64,000 nt of DNA from Amorphus sp040750475 (GCF_040750475.1 NZ_JABJVY010000023.1:1-64000); one strand, 5' to 3'; positions 24,844 to 34,900 are shown, numbered from the stretch's first letter. Notes: generated by a model from the letters alone, not told the origin. Program-made: numbers and translations.

Positions 24844-26679
24844 TCATTCGTCGCCCTCTTCCGTGAGGAAGAAGCGCGCCATCTTTCCCCATTCCTGCCG
24901 CATCTCGAACAGCCGGTTCTTCTGGCTCACTTCCTCCATCTCGTAGCGTGCCCAGGCGGCGAATAACAGTTCCAGCGTGTCGGCCGCCGTGTGTATACGC
25001 TCCATCAACTCGGCGTCTGTTTCATCGCCGATCTGGGGCCGCAGCGATTCTATTAGCTGGTCATAAAAGGGATGGTTGCTGTTGAAAACGACTTCGGTCA
25101 GCCCGCCCTGTTTGTGCTCGACATTGAAGAAGGCGTAGCCTTCCATCGCCTTCTCAAGGAACAGCACCTTGCGCTTGCGCGTGAATGTCGCCTGGGCGAT
25201 CTCATGGGCCACATCCTGCCGGTAGTGTTTGTCATCGGTGAGGTCTTTTTCGAGATTGTCGCGATCATCTTCCGTGAACTCTTCACGGTCCGAGTCCGTC
25301 TCGTGCCCCTGTTCGGCGCGTTCGCGAAATTTCGTCGTGGCCAGGTCGGAAACATCCGGATCGTCATGCCTGTCTTCTTTCGTCCGGCGTCCGACATTCT
25401 GTTTCTTGAGGCGCTTGCGCACCTCCTGAATCTGGTCGCGTATGTGATCGACGATGGGCAGCAGAATCGCGCGCGGATCGCCTTCGCCCTGTATGCGTTC
25501 CTGAAATTCCGACCGCGATTCACCGGGATTGGCTTCGGCCTTCCAGTCGAACTGGGCCATATGCGAGAAGATCGTCGCGCTTTGTTTGGTGTTTGTAACG
25601 CCGAACACCTCGTCGAGCGTCGAAGGAAACTCGACCTCAACACCCCACCAGCGTTCGGTCGGGTCATAGCTGTTGGTCCATGCGGGATCGAGGTCCAGTT
25701 CGCGACCCTCGCGGACAATCGACAGGCCGATGTTCTTGGCGGCATGTTTACCGTAGGGTTTCGAGCCGCGGTCGCTCCGGTCCTCTGGCACGGTTTCTTC
25801 CCGAGCCCAGCTCATGCGGACCACGACATCGTGCTTTGCGCCGTCGTAGTCGATAGAGAACACTTCGTCCGCGTCGCCCCAGGGCTGAAACATCGGCTCG
25901 ATGTTGAACGGGGCCGGCGTCGATGAATTCCGCATCAGGTAGAGCGGGTCGTTGACGCGCACAGGTTCGTCGAAAGTCGACTCGTCCTCGTCTACGAGCA
26001 ACGCCAGGAGCCGGATCGACAGGCGCCCGTCGTCGATAAACTTCCTGTACATGCGCCCGACAAGCGATTCCGTATGGCGCAGCGTCGCCAATGCGCCGCG
26101 CCAGCTCAGACGATGATCGTCGAAATTCGTCCAGAGAACGAGCGTGCCGGTCGTTTCGACGTTATCGGAACGGGAACGCCATTCATCGGGCAAGGGTTTG
26201 TTGGTGGGGGCCGGAACCGCATACAGCCGCCGCCCCTCGATGTCGTCTACATCGAGATAGGAATACATGGCGTTGTCGGGGCCGTTCTGCCATGTCCAGA
26301 CTTCCACCCGGCGGCACTGCGATATCGACGAGTTCGGCAACCCCATGCCGAAACGGCCGATGCCCTTCCGGTCCGTCAGATGCGTGCCGTTCCCGAATTG
26401 AAGAGCGAGGCGCAGCGTTTCGGGCGTCATGCCGTCGCCGTTGTCGAGGATGCCGATTGCTTGAATCCTGCGGCTGGCGCGTTCATTGACCTGCCGATAC
26501 GCCTCGAGGCAGATCACCTCGACATTGCTTGCATTCGCCTGAACGGAATTGTCGATCAGCTCAGCGAGCGCGTATGCGGTGTTCTTGTATCCGCTGTCGC
26601 GCATTGCCTTGACCGCCAGTGCAGGAGGAATGATTTCTCCGTCGAGCCTTTGCGACTCAGCTGCTTCAGTCAGGCTCAT
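24844..26679 (-). CDS. sspG: GHKL-type ATPase (SspG position)
   Basis: A 611-residue protein with an N-terminal Hsp90/MutL/histidine-kinase type ATPase: ALAELIDNSVQA (N-box), GILDNGDGMTPETL (DxGxG) and GRFGMGLPNSSISQCRRVEV (G2 box). The remainder is charged, with an EERAEQ-rich coiled coil around residues 440-520, and ends EMEEVSQKNRLFEMRQEWGKM. ATPases of this class often drive conformational changes in defence complexes. The ATG at 26679 overlaps the helicase stop by 14 bases; an upstream start would add residues deep inside that gene. Confidence 0.75.
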   Translation of the reverse strand: MSLTEAAESQRLDGEIIPPALAVKAMRDSGYKNTAYALAELIDNSVQANASNVEVICLEAYRQVNERASRRIQAIGILDNGDGMTPETLRLALQFGNGTHLTDRKGIGRFGMGLPNSSISQCRRVEVWTWQNGPDNAMYSYLDVDDIEGRRLYAVPAPTNKPLPDEWRSRSDNVETTGTLVLWTNFDDHRLSWRGALATLRHTESLVGRMYRKFIDDGRLSIRLLALLVDEDESTFDEPVRVNDPLYLMRNSSTPAPFNIEPMFQPWGDADEVFSIDYDGAKHDVVVRMSWAREETVPEDRSDRGSKPYGKHAAKNIGLSIVREGRELDLDPAWTNSYDPTERWWGVEVEFPSTLDEVFGVTNTKQSATIFSHMAQFDWKAEANPGESRSEFQERIQGEGDPRAILLPIVDHIRDQIQEVRKRLKKQNVGRRTKEDRHDDPDVSDLATTKFRERAEQGHETDSDREEFTEDDRDNLEKDLTDDKHYRQDVAHEIAQATFTRKRKVLFLEKAMEGYAFFNVEHKQGGLTEVVFNSNHPFYDQLIESLRPQIGDETDAELMERIHTAADTLELLFAAWARYEMEEVSQKNRLFEMRQEWGKMARFFLTEEGDE

Positions 26680-28315
26680 CCCAAACGTCCTCCCAGTTCT
26701 TGAATGCGTCGGCAACGCTGCCAAAGCCGGGCAAGTGCGGGTCGACAACCGTTACAATCTCGGCCTCGTCATTTCCACCGGCCCGCGTGCCGCGCGTCGC
26801 CCTGCCGACCATTTGGCTGTATAGAACAAGCGACCGTGTCGGGCGCGCGATGACGGCTGCACTCGTTGCGGGCGCATCGAATCCGGTGGTCAGAACACCG
26901 TAGTTCACAACCACCATAGCGTGATTATCTTTACTTTTGAAACGCCTGATTATTCTGTCGCGTTCTGCTGTATTGCTCTCACCGGTCACAACGAATGCTT
27001 CATGTCCGCGTATAGACAAGATTGCCGTAAGCATGCGCGCGTTCTCTACAGAAGGCGCAAATACGATGACGCGGCGATGCCTCGTCATCAGGTCTTCGAC
27101 GGCGGACAGAATTTTCAGATTGCGCTGCGTGTCCGTACCCAGACGTTCCAGAATTTGCTCCGGCACGTCGATTGCGGACGAGAGTGCATTTACATCGTTC
27201 TCGCTCAGCGTAAGACCTGCATCGGAATTGAGCGTGCGGAAGATCGGCCGCGCAAGATACTTCTGGTCGATCAGGAAGGTGACGGGGTCGTCGTAGCCTT
27301 TGACCTCCAGGGTGACCTTGCGGCCGTCGAAATAATCCGAGAGTTTCCGGTCCTCGCCGATATCAGACCAGCTTCGCCCCGGCGTCGCCGTCAAGCCGAG
27401 CAATGCGTTGTGCGGGCGCTTGCTGTAGAGCGCGGTAAGGATCGCCGCGTAGGTCGGCGCAATCGCCTGGTGTGCTTCGTCGATAATCGTCAATGAGACG
27501 CGATCGGCCAGACGCAGCAAGGTAGCGGGGTCGCGGTTGTCGAGCGCCGACATCTTGGCGAGGCCGGAAACGATCACACCGTCGTTTATGTCGAGAACAT
27601 CGGGTTTCCTGTGTCCCCAGAAGCGGACGAGTCCGGTTTCCCGGTTGCCGAGGAAACGCCACGCATTCTCGAACTCGTCCGCGGCCTGGTCGAGGAGTTC
27701 GGCATTCTGAGCCAGCCAGCAGACGACGGTCGGCTCGCTCCGGCGAAGATGCTCCGCCACGATGTGCATGGCCGTGCGCGTCTTGCCCGCTCCGGTCGGC
27801 ATATGAAGTATGACCTTGCGCGGCACAGCGCGAAGCGCGTGCGCCACGCGATCAGCGGCGGCACGCTGGTGATCGAAAAGCGCGTATCCGGCAGACGCCA
27901 TCGTGGCGTCCGGGGCCGAATCCGCCGGCGCGCGCGGATCACGCACAACGCCGAAAAACGAATGCAATACAGGAAGTGCGTCGGTGTCGGCGGCCCTGGC
28001 GCAAAGATCGTCGTAGAGAGTCCGCCCGTCATTCGCGCCGAGACGCCGCCCGAGCTCGCGCGCCTTGGGCAATGGCAGAATACGGACGATGCGCTCGCGC
28101 ATCTCCGCATTGCTCAACGCCTCGGATGGTTCGATCAGGCGCGCGGCGAGTTCGCCGAGCCGGTTGCCGGATGCTAGGTCCGGGTCGAGTCCCTGAAGCG
28201 TATCAACGGTCGTCGGACCGATCAGCTCCCGCAGCGCCGCAGGTTTGGCATTGCGCAGAAGTGTTTGCAGCGCGATGCCCGGCGCGTCGGATTGTATGTC
28301 GGTCGATTTGGTCAT
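26666..28315 (-). CDS. sspF: DEAD/DEAH-box helicase (SspF position)
   Basis: A 549-residue superfamily 2 helicase. Motifs: HMPTGAGKTRTA (Walker A), IDEAHQAIAP (DEAH), GLTATPGRS (motif III), a second RecA domain with VIVFAPSVENARML, and TTGFDAPATSAAVI and MVGRATRG (motifs V and VI). An N-terminal region of about 130 residues (LQTLLRNAKPAALRELIG) is not recognised. It follows sspD by 50 bases and is coupled to the GHKL ATPase gene, as expected for the SspFGH effector of single-strand phosphorothioation systems. Confidence 0.78.
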   Translation of the reverse strand: MTKSTDIQSDAPGIALQTLLRNAKPAALRELIGPTTVDTLQGLDPDLASGNRLGELAARLIEPSEALSNAEMRERIVRILPLPKARELGRRLGANDGRTLYDDLCARAADTDALPVLHSFFGVVRDPRAPADSAPDATMASAGYALFDHQRAAADRVAHALRAVPRKVILHMPTGAGKTRTAMHIVAEHLRRSEPTVVCWLAQNAELLDQAADEFENAWRFLGNRETGLVRFWGHRKPDVLDINDGVIVSGLAKMSALDNRDPATLLRLADRVSLTIIDEAHQAIAPTYAAILTALYSKRPHNALLGLTATPGRSWSDIGEDRKLSDYFDGRKVTLEVKGYDDPVTFLIDQKYLARPIFRTLNSDAGLTLSENDVNALSSAIDVPEQILERLGTDTQRNLKILSAVEDLMTRHRRVIVFAPSVENARMLTAILSIRGHEAFVVTGESNTAERDRIIRRFKSKDNHAMVVVNYGVLTTGFDAPATSAAVIARPTRSLVLYSQMVGRATRGTRAGGNDEAEIVTVVDPHLPGFGSVADAFKNWEDVWDEPD

Positions 28316-28365
28316 GGTTCAGTTCCGGCAGACCGGCCACGCCTTTGCCTCGGCCCCCGCCTTCT

Positions 28366-29205
28366 TTATTTGTGACACGCCAGACAGACTTTCGCCTTGC
28401 CGTACAGGTCATCGATATCCAGCGGCTCGTTGTCCGGCCGGAGCGGGTTCGGCTGAACTTTCGACTTCATGCGCGCAAGCCGTTGTTCGTGATCTTCCCT
28501 GATCTGCGCGACGCGCTCAGGTTGTTCCAGCTCTTCGAGAGATTCGCCCTGGCTCCAGGTGAACGGGGAACCGTGTTCGACGGCGTCCTTCTCATACGCC
28601 TTGGCCTCTTCGAATGCTTCCGGGTGATGCTCCTTCAGCCGTACCCATTCGATTTTCTGCTGGAAAAAACAGAAGGTGCAGCCACTACGCGTCCGCCACT
28701 CGTAGTATTTCGGCAAGCCGAGCCCGGCCCCTTCCAGGACATCGAGGACGCCAGCCTTGTCGATTCCGGCTTCCTTGAACGGCAGCCTGACGATGAGCTT
28801 GTCATGCTTCGAGGAATACCCTTCGCGGTATTCTTCGTCACTGCGGATGGCGACGTAGCTGTAAACTATCATGCCGTCGTCGAGCATCGGGCGAAGCCAG
28901 CGTTCGAACGGGCGAAGCTTGAGCTGCCGCGTGCACCAGCGCGTCTGGGGTGACGGCAGGAAATCGTTGTACTGCTTGAGCCAGAAGTCGAAATCGCGGT
29001 CGGGGTTCAGCCGCAGTATCGGTTGCCCGAGGAAGCCCTCCAGCCGCCCAAGATACTCATAGACTTCGGGCAACTCCTTGCCGGTGTCCGTGAAGAAATA
29101 TTCGATTTCGAGCTCGGGATGATGCTGACGCATATAGACTGCGAGGGCCGCGCTATCGCGGCCGCCAGACAGGCCAAGGACGTGTTTCACGGGATCGGTC
29201 GTCAA
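28366..29205 (-). CDS. sspD: SspD ATP-pyrophosphatase (PAPS-reductase fold)
   Basis: A 279-residue adenine-nucleotide alpha-hydrolase. The PP-loop GLSGGRDSAALAVYM opens the protein, then FFTDTGKELPEVYEYL. Cysteines in TRWCTRQLKLRPF, SGCTFCFFQQKIEW and KVCLACHK fit an iron-sulphur cluster. In single-strand DNA phosphorothioation, SspD activates the DNA phosphate with ATP so that sulphur can be inserted. Its ATG overlaps the sspC stop. Confidence 0.88.
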   Translation of the reverse strand: MTTDPVKHVLGLSGGRDSAALAVYMRQHHPELEIEYFFTDTGKELPEVYEYLGRLEGFLGQPILRLNPDRDFDFWLKQYNDFLPSPQTRWCTRQLKLRPFERWLRPMLDDGMIVYSYVAIRSDEEYREGYSSKHDKLIVRLPFKEAGIDKAGVLDVLEGAGLGLPKYYEWRTRSGCTFCFFQQKIEWVRLKEHHPEAFEEAKAYEKDAVEHGSPFTWSQGESLEELEQPERVAQIREDHEQRLARMKSKVQPNPLRPDNEPLDIDDLYGKAKVCLACHK

Positions 29206-32200
29206 GAGGCGGCTCTTCCTTTCCCGTTCTTGTTGGACGGTGCGGGTTTTTGCATGTAGCGCGTGCTGAGTTCCGCCAGCGCCGCCAGAATGATGCTGCG
29301 CCGGGATGTGTCGGATTCGTCGAGCGCCGCTTCGACACGGTCTATGAGCGCGTTCACGGCTGCGCGATCCGAGTCCGCAACATCGAATTCTTCAAGCATC
29401 GGCGCGGGCCGCCCGTTCGTGCCGATGACGACGGCCATGGCGTGACGCTTGTCGGGACGGCCCTTGACGCGCGCATAGGTTTCCGCGCGAAGGAATTTCT
29501 GCGACATGTCGGCGATCTCGATCGCTGCCTGATCAAGGTCGGGATCGACCCAGTCGCGCGGCGGTTTGTTCGCCGCCAGGCTCGCAATACCCTCGAAACT
29601 CTCGTCCGAGCCGTCGAACCGGGCCAACCGGCCGACGAATGCGTCGAGCCGGAAATCCCCGGCAAGCTGTCGGATGTTCTCTGCACGCTCGCGCAGCTCC
29701 GCGAGGGACTGCGGAGAAATGTTCGGAACCTGCAACTCTGCCAGCATCAGGTCGCGCATGCGGTGCAGCATCGACGGGTAGGCCTGCACCAGCTCGTCGA
29801 GTCCTTCGCGGACGCTCTCGATGACCCGGCGCAAATCAGCGTCGGTATCAAGCGCCACGTCCTCTCCGAGGGTTCCGGGAATGTCGTCGAACAGGAACCG
29901 GTTCGGATCGTGCGCACGTTTGAACAGATCGCGAATGCGCGCCGCGTTGGCGGACAGACGCATTGTCCGTGTCGTCCAGTTCGGCAACTGCTCGAATATC
30001 GACATCAATCCGCGGCCGACATCGATGGGTTCAAGATGTACTAGCTCGTTGGTCCGATCGAGATCGCGAACGACTTCCGCCATATCCGACAGAAGACGCC
30101 GCGCGATATCCGTCAGGTCCATCCAGCGCAACTGAATAATAGAGGGATCCTTCGCGAGATAGTCGGCATCGACGTCGTCGAACCGGACCCTGAAAATACC
30201 CTCGCGATAAACGGCGAGCTTGTCGCGCTGGGACTGGATGAATGCGACGGCAAGGAGCGGCATGAGCCCGTTCTTGACCCCGTATGGAGGCTCACGCCAT
30301 AGCTCGAAAAGCTCCGAGACCGGAACCGTCCGGTCCGCATTCTTCTTTACGTACTCGAATGCGGCCTGCCACATCGGCGCAAGACAGCAAGGATCGTCGC
30401 CGTCCGCGGGAGAGACGAATCGGAACGTATTGCCCTGCGGAACGTAAAGTTCCGTCTTTTCCAGGATCGAAGCGAACAGCCCGCCCTCGGCCGGGAAGCC
30501 GTCGATACCGAGCCGTGGTTCGCCTTCGTTAACCACCATCCTATGTAGCAACTTGTTTTGCGCCATTATGGCGCTGCCAGATGGCTGTTGCCGATTCAGC
30601 AGTTCGTTGTGAAGGTGCGGACTATCGGGAAAGCGCCGGCCCGCCAGTTCGGAGGCGATGCCGTTCAGATCGGCCTGATGCAGACGTTTCTTCTGATGGT
30701 TCTTGCGAAACCACAGCGCGTTGTCGAAGGCTTTGAGCAGCTCGGTTTCCAAAAGCGCCTGCAATGCCGCAAGCCGGGCTGAAACCTCCCGCCGGGCAAC
30801 CGAGTCCCCGGCCAGTTCGGGATGATCGTTGCTGACGTTTTCCAGCGCGATCAGCTCCCGCGCCAGCGGCACCACGGCCCATGATCGTTTGGAAATGCCG
30901 ACGACGATGTCGCCCTTGTCCTTGCCGCTGTGACGCGCCGCCATCTGGCACAGCTTTTCGGCATGCTCCGCCTTCTCCCCGTCGGTCGGGATCGCGAGCA
31001 GAAACTGTCCGATCGCGCCGTTCTCCGGTTCGAAGCCGGCGGCGAATTCAGCGATGCTGCTGACCGGCACGATGTTCACATCGAACCAGCGCATGAAGCC
31101 GGTTTCATGGTAATGGCGCTTGGCCAGGATCGGCTGAAGCCCCGCAAGGGATTTCAAGTGCTCGAAGTCAATCTCGTCGATCTCGTCGAGCGCCAACCGG
31201 ACAGCCCGTTCGATATCGAAGTCGCTCCCGGCGAAAATGGCGCGCGCGTCGAGGAACTTCTTGAAAATCGTAAGCGACCAGCCGTCGAGGTCCGAAAGCG
31301 CCTTCTCGATCACCTCTTGCGGCGTGTCAGGGAAACAGGATCGCAACAACTCGGAATTCGGAAGGAGGCCCGAGCGTTCCTTGAACAGGTCGATCACGGC
31401 GATGGTCTTGAGCAACCTGACATGCAGCGCATCGCCGCCCAGAGATTCGCAGCGTTCCAGCGCTTCGGCTGCCAGCGCCCAACGGTGTCCATCGGGCGAA
31501 GCGAGAATCGACGGCTCCAGGTTGGCGCGCAGGTAGTCCCACAGCCGGTCGGGGCCGTAGAGTTCGCCGTCCTCTGTATGGTTCAGAAAGTCCTGAAAAC
31601 CGTGCAGTTCGGATGAATTGAGGAACCCGAAAATACTGCGCTGGTTCTGGCCGAAACGCCGCCGCGAAATCGGACCGAGCAAGGCGGCGACGACCGGGTG
31701 CAGCGGCCAGCAGGCCTCAAGCATGGAAGCCAGCCGCGACGCATCCTCACGGGGCCGGTCGCGACGGGCGAATACGGCAATCGAAGACGCGAGTGCGCCC
31801 GGCTTTTTCGCGGCATGATCGCTCTCTATGGCGCGGGAGATGAGGTCGATCTGTTCTTCACCCGCCGTATCCACGACGAGATCGATGAACCGGCCCTGTA
31901 TCTTCGCCCATTCGTCCCGCATGTTATGCGAAAGTCGGTGTGCGTACTCATCGAATGCCTGGTGCAGCACCCCGACGATCAGAAGACGCCCGCCGCTGCG
32001 TGAAGCCGCTTCTGCGAGCTGCTGGAAGATGTAGATATCCGAGCCGTCCTGCGCTGCGGCTTCAAGAAACTTGCCCATCTCGTCGATGAAGAGAACAAGC
32101 CCGCCGTGAGTCCTCGGTTTGCATGCCGCCGCGTCGGTGAGCGCCTCTATCAGGTTGCTCTCGGTCCAGCCGCCGCGCGGCACTCGTTGCACGATTCCGC

Positions 32201-32600
32201 TTCGTTTGGCCGCTTCGCCGATAACCGTGACGGGGTCGGCGCGTGTACCGACAACGGGAAGGATGCGCCATCCCTTCGTGCCGGGCGGTAGAGCTTTCCG
32301 GATCGTGTTCGTCAGGCTCTGCCCGAAAACCTTCGCCGCCCGTTTCTGCAATCCGGCGTCGCCGTTCAGCAGAGCGGCGAGCGCGACGGCAAGGCTGGAT
32401 TTGCCGCTGCCGTAGGGACCGGTCCAGGTGAACGCCCCTTGTCCGGTCTCGGACACGTGCCGCGCCATCGTGGCGAGAACTTCCGCTGAGGATTGCGGGC
32501 ATACAAAGCCGTCGAGGGCATTCGCATCCGCGAGGTCGGTGTCGATGCGAACCGATCTCAGGAAACGGCGGGCAATGCGCACGCGGTCCTTCAGAAGCAT
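29202..32600 (-). CDS. sspC: SspC-like large ATPase
   Basis: A 1132-residue P-loop ATPase. Walker A is GPYGSGKSSLAVALAALL near residue 65 and Walker B is VLFIDEMGKFLEAA near 170. The rest has long helical segments, no membrane spans and no nuclease motif I recognise. Its size, Walker A close to the N terminus, and position between the DUF4007 gene and the PAPS-reductase-like gene match SspC, the ATPase of the SspBCD modification complex. The start codon shares one base with the sspB stop. Confidence 0.85.
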   Translation of the reverse strand: MLLKDRVRIARRFLRSVRIDTDLADANALDGFVCPQSSAEVLATMARHVSETGQGAFTWTGPYGSGKSSLAVALAALLNGDAGLQKRAAKVFGQSLTNTIRKALPPGTKGWRILPVVGTRADPVTVIGEAAKRSGIVQRVPRGGWTESNLIEALTDAAACKPRTHGGLVLFIDEMGKFLEAAAQDGSDIYIFQQLAEAASRSGGRLLIVGVLHQAFDEYAHRLSHNMRDEWAKIQGRFIDLVVDTAGEEQIDLISRAIESDHAAKKPGALASSIAVFARRDRPREDASRLASMLEACWPLHPVVAALLGPISRRRFGQNQRSIFGFLNSSELHGFQDFLNHTEDGELYGPDRLWDYLRANLEPSILASPDGHRWALAAEALERCESLGGDALHVRLLKTIAVIDLFKERSGLLPNSELLRSCFPDTPQEVIEKALSDLDGWSLTIFKKFLDARAIFAGSDFDIERAVRLALDEIDEIDFEHLKSLAGLQPILAKRHYHETGFMRWFDVNIVPVSSIAEFAAGFEPENGAIGQFLLAIPTDGEKAEHAEKLCQMAARHSGKDKGDIVVGISKRSWAVVPLARELIALENVSNDHPELAGDSVARREVSARLAALQALLETELLKAFDNALWFRKNHQKKRLHQADLNGIASELAGRRFPDSPHLHNELLNRQQPSGSAIMAQNKLLHRMVVNEGEPRLGIDGFPAEGGLFASILEKTELYVPQGNTFRFVSPADGDDPCCLAPMWQAAFEYVKKNADRTVPVSELFELWREPPYGVKNGLMPLLAVAFIQSQRDKLAVYREGIFRVRFDDVDADYLAKDPSIIQLRWMDLTDIARRLLSDMAEVVRDLDRTNELVHLEPIDVGRGLMSIFEQLPNWTTRTMRLSANAARIRDLFKRAHDPNRFLFDDIPGTLGEDVALDTDADLRRVIESVREGLDELVQAYPSMLHRMRDLMLAELQVPNISPQSLAELRERAENIRQLAGDFRLDAFVGRLARFDGSDESFEGIASLAANKPPRDWVDPDLDQAAIEIADMSQKFLRAETYARVKGRPDKRHAMAVVIGTNGRPAPMLEEFDVADSDRAAVNALIDRVEAALDESDTSRRSIILAALAELSTRYMQKPAPSNKNGKGRAAS

Positions 32601-33559
32601 CAGGCGGCCTCCTTCCCGGCGCGCGAAGCATAGTCACTAGGAAGCCAGGAAAGCGCCGTCTCTTCGCCGATCTCGACGTTGCGGACAACCTGCTTGAGGC
32701 CGGCGGTTTCCGACCATCGGAGCGCGCCGCTTGTTGTATCGTCGAGCACGGCGAGGCGATCGGCCACGTCGTTCTCGTCGAATTGAAACACGCGTCCGGG
32801 GCTGCCCGGTGCGTGGGCGATGGCCTCGAAGGACAGCGTGGCGGCGTTGGGATAGAAGCGAGACCAGAAGTCAACGAGGGCGTACGCGAAGACACCGTCC
32901 CCCAGAGTCGATTTCGGACCGCGCACGAAGCGAAAACCGTCGTTCTTGCCTATGGCTTTGATGAGCCCCAACTCGGTCAGCGGCGACTCGAGGGCGTCGT
33001 CATGCCCGGTCTTCCCGGACGGCTGCCGCGCGACGTAGGTGCGAATGAAACAGGCCACGTCGTTCTTGAGCGTAGTATGCGCAACGCGCGACCATCCGCG
33101 TTCAGTCGCAAGGCGGTCGAGTTTCCGGATCAGGCCCTCCCGCTCAAATGTAATTGCGGGATAATGGCTGAACGTCCAGAACCATGTGGTTCTTTCAGGA
33201 TGTGCTGCGAACTGCCAGTGAAGCAGCCACAAGGTGGCGGGATATTCCATCCACGGATCGAGTCCGCCCTTACCGAATAACAATTGGCCGAGTTTGGTGG
33301 TTTCAACCGTGTTGGCGGCAGGCTCCCGGATAATGCGCGCCGCTTTCGCCCAATAGCGCATCGACCCGACCATGTTCTTACCGACGCCGAATCTCGCTAT
33401 GGCGTCGTCGTCCCAACACGCAGTGCGATTGTCGGTATCGGACTCCGTCTCGGCGACGCGGTCGAACGCCTTTTTCAGCCACCCGTAGCGCAGCGGGAAG
33501 GTTTCGTGCCCCGAAAACTGCGGGCTGTAATCATTCTGAAAAAGAGGTCCCCGCGCCAT
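32600..33559 (-). CDS. sspB: SspB-like DUF4007 protein
   Basis: A 319-residue protein with the DUF4007 signature FSGHETFPLRYGWLKKAF near the N terminus, FGVGKNMVGSMRYWAKAARII, and LDPWMEYPATLWLLHW. DUF4007 defines SspB, the DNA-nicking partner in single-strand phosphorothioation that exposes the site for sulphur insertion. The ATG at 33559 has GGGGGAGA directly before it, so the longer frame to 33625 is rejected. First gene of the minus-strand ssp operon, divergent from sspA. Confidence 0.87.
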   Translation of the reverse strand: MARGPLFQNDYSPQFSGHETFPLRYGWLKKAFDRVAETESDTDNRTACWDDDAIARFGVGKNMVGSMRYWAKAARIIREPAANTVETTKLGQLLFGKGGLDPWMEYPATLWLLHWQFAAHPERTTWFWTFSHYPAITFEREGLIRKLDRLATERGWSRVAHTTLKNDVACFIRTYVARQPSGKTGHDDALESPLTELGLIKAIGKNDGFRFVRGPKSTLGDGVFAYALVDFWSRFYPNAATLSFEAIAHAPGSPGRVFQFDENDVADRLAVLDDTTSGALRWSETAGLKQVVRNVEIGEETALSWLPSDYASRAGKEAA

Positions 33560-33573
33560 GTCTCCCCCGGGCT

Positions 33574-33592
33574 GCTGGATGATGCATCCAGC
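33574..33592. promoter_or_regulatory. Palindrome in the sspB-sspA divergent promoter
   Basis: GCTGGAT and ATCCAGC form a perfect 7-bp inverted repeat around GATGC, 15 bases upstream of the sspB ATG and 121 bases upstream of sspA. It is well placed to be an operator controlling both directions. Confidence 0.5.
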
Positions 33593-33712
33593 TCGACTGT
33601 AGCCCGAACGACGTGCTATGGTCAATTGATCCTGGAGGCTCGCCCCAGAAGGAGTCCAATGGCAGAGGACGACGTCTCACAAGGTCTTCTTCCCCTATGT
33701 CATTGAGGAACA

Positions 33713-34900
33713 ATGAAAATCGGAAGCACGATATATCTCGATCACCAAGCGACGACTCCGATCGATGCGCGTGTTTTGGCCGCAATGACCCCATATTACA
33801 GCGAATCATTCGGCAATCCGCATTCATCCGATCATACGCTCGGATGGGAAACATCGCGCGCCGTCGATGACGCCGCGGCTCGTATTGCGCGGCTGATCGG
33901 CGCAGACGCCGATGAGATTGTCTTTACCTCGGGAGCCACCGAAGCCAACAACCTCGCCTTGCTGGGGCTCGGACGGCGAGCCGTCGCAGTCGACCGTCGC
34001 CGTATCTTGCTCGGCGCTGCCGAGCATAAGTGCGTGCTCGCGGCGGGTCGTGCGCTTGAAGATCACTATGGCTTCGAAGTCGAGCATCTTCCGGTCGACG
34101 CGGAAGGTTTCGTGGAAGCGTCAACACTCGAAAAGTCGCTAGGAGATGATGTTCTTCTTGTGTCCATCATGGCTGTGAATAACGAGATTGGAACAATACA
34201 AGATATTAAAAAACTTTCGGGAATCACAAAGAATCACGGAGCTGTATTTCATTGCGATGCAGCGCAAGCGCCGGTCGCAATAGATTTGAGAAATTTTGCC
34301 GAATACGTCGATATCCTCAGTCTTTCGGCACACAAGATGCACGGACCGAAGGGAATTGGAGCCGTCTACATTGCACGGGAACTGCAAGACCGGATCGAGC
34401 CGTTGATATACGGCGGCGGCCAGCAGAACGGCTTGCGGTCAGGCACGGTGCCTGTCCCGCTCTGCGTCGGTATGAGTGTGGCCGCGGACATATTTGCCGA
34501 TGCGGCTGCCGCAGACCAGCGCAAGGAATTGCGCCGCAAGAGAGACAGGTTCGTCGATGAGCTGAATGATCTTGCATGGGCGATCCGAGTGAACGGCCCT
34601 AAAGGACCAGCCCGCCATCCAGGCAATGCGAATATTGGGTTCACGGGATTTGCTGCGCACAACATTTTGGCTGCTTTGCAGCCTCATGTCGCGGCAGCAA
34701 CCGGCTCGGCCTGCACGTCAGGCATACCGGAACCGTCGCACGTTCTGAAAGCGATCGGCCTGAACAGTGACGAGGCTGAATCCTCGATCCGCTTCAGTCT
34801 CGGCTTCGCTACAACCGATGATGACATCGATGAGGCTGTCGACCGGGTCAAAGAGGCGTTGGAGAAACTGTCGAAGGCCGAACTGATGCAATCGGCTTGA
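33713..34900 (+). CDS. sspA: SspA/DndA-type cysteine desulfurase
   Basis: A 395-residue class V aminotransferase-fold cysteine desulfurase (NifS/IscS type). YLDHQATTPIDARV opens the protein, VFTSGATEANNLAL and AEHKCVL bind pyridoxal phosphate, LSLSAHKMHGPKG contains the Schiff-base lysine, and GSACTSG carries the persulphide cysteine. It mobilises sulphur from cysteine for DNA phosphorothioation. It is transcribed divergently from sspB. Part of the gene (34140-34330) is more AT-rich than the neighbours. Confidence 0.92.
   Translation: MKIGSTIYLDHQATTPIDARVLAAMTPYYSESFGNPHSSDHTLGWETSRAVDDAAARIARLIGADADEIVFTSGATEANNLALLGLGRRAVAVDRRRILLGAAEHKCVLAAGRALEDHYGFEVEHLPVDAEGFVEASTLEKSLGDDVLLVSIMAVNNEIGTIQDIKKLSGITKNHGAVFHCDAAQAPVAIDLRNFAEYVDILSLSAHKMHGPKGIGAVYIARELQDRIEPLIYGGGQQNGLRSGTVPVPLCVGMSVAADIFADAAAADQRKELRRKRDRFVDELNDLAWAIRVNGPKGPARHPGNANIGFTGFAAHNILAALQPHVAAATGSACTSGIPEPSHVLKAIGLNSDEAESSIRFSLGFATTDDDIDEAVDRVKEALEKLSKAELMQSA

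Noticed and set aside
22484..34900. DndBCDE or SspE as alternatives for the phosphorothioate genes
   Set aside because: No DndB, DndD or DndE-like protein and no DUF262-type SspE; DUF4007, large ATPase and PLD/GHKL/helicase set fit Ssp.
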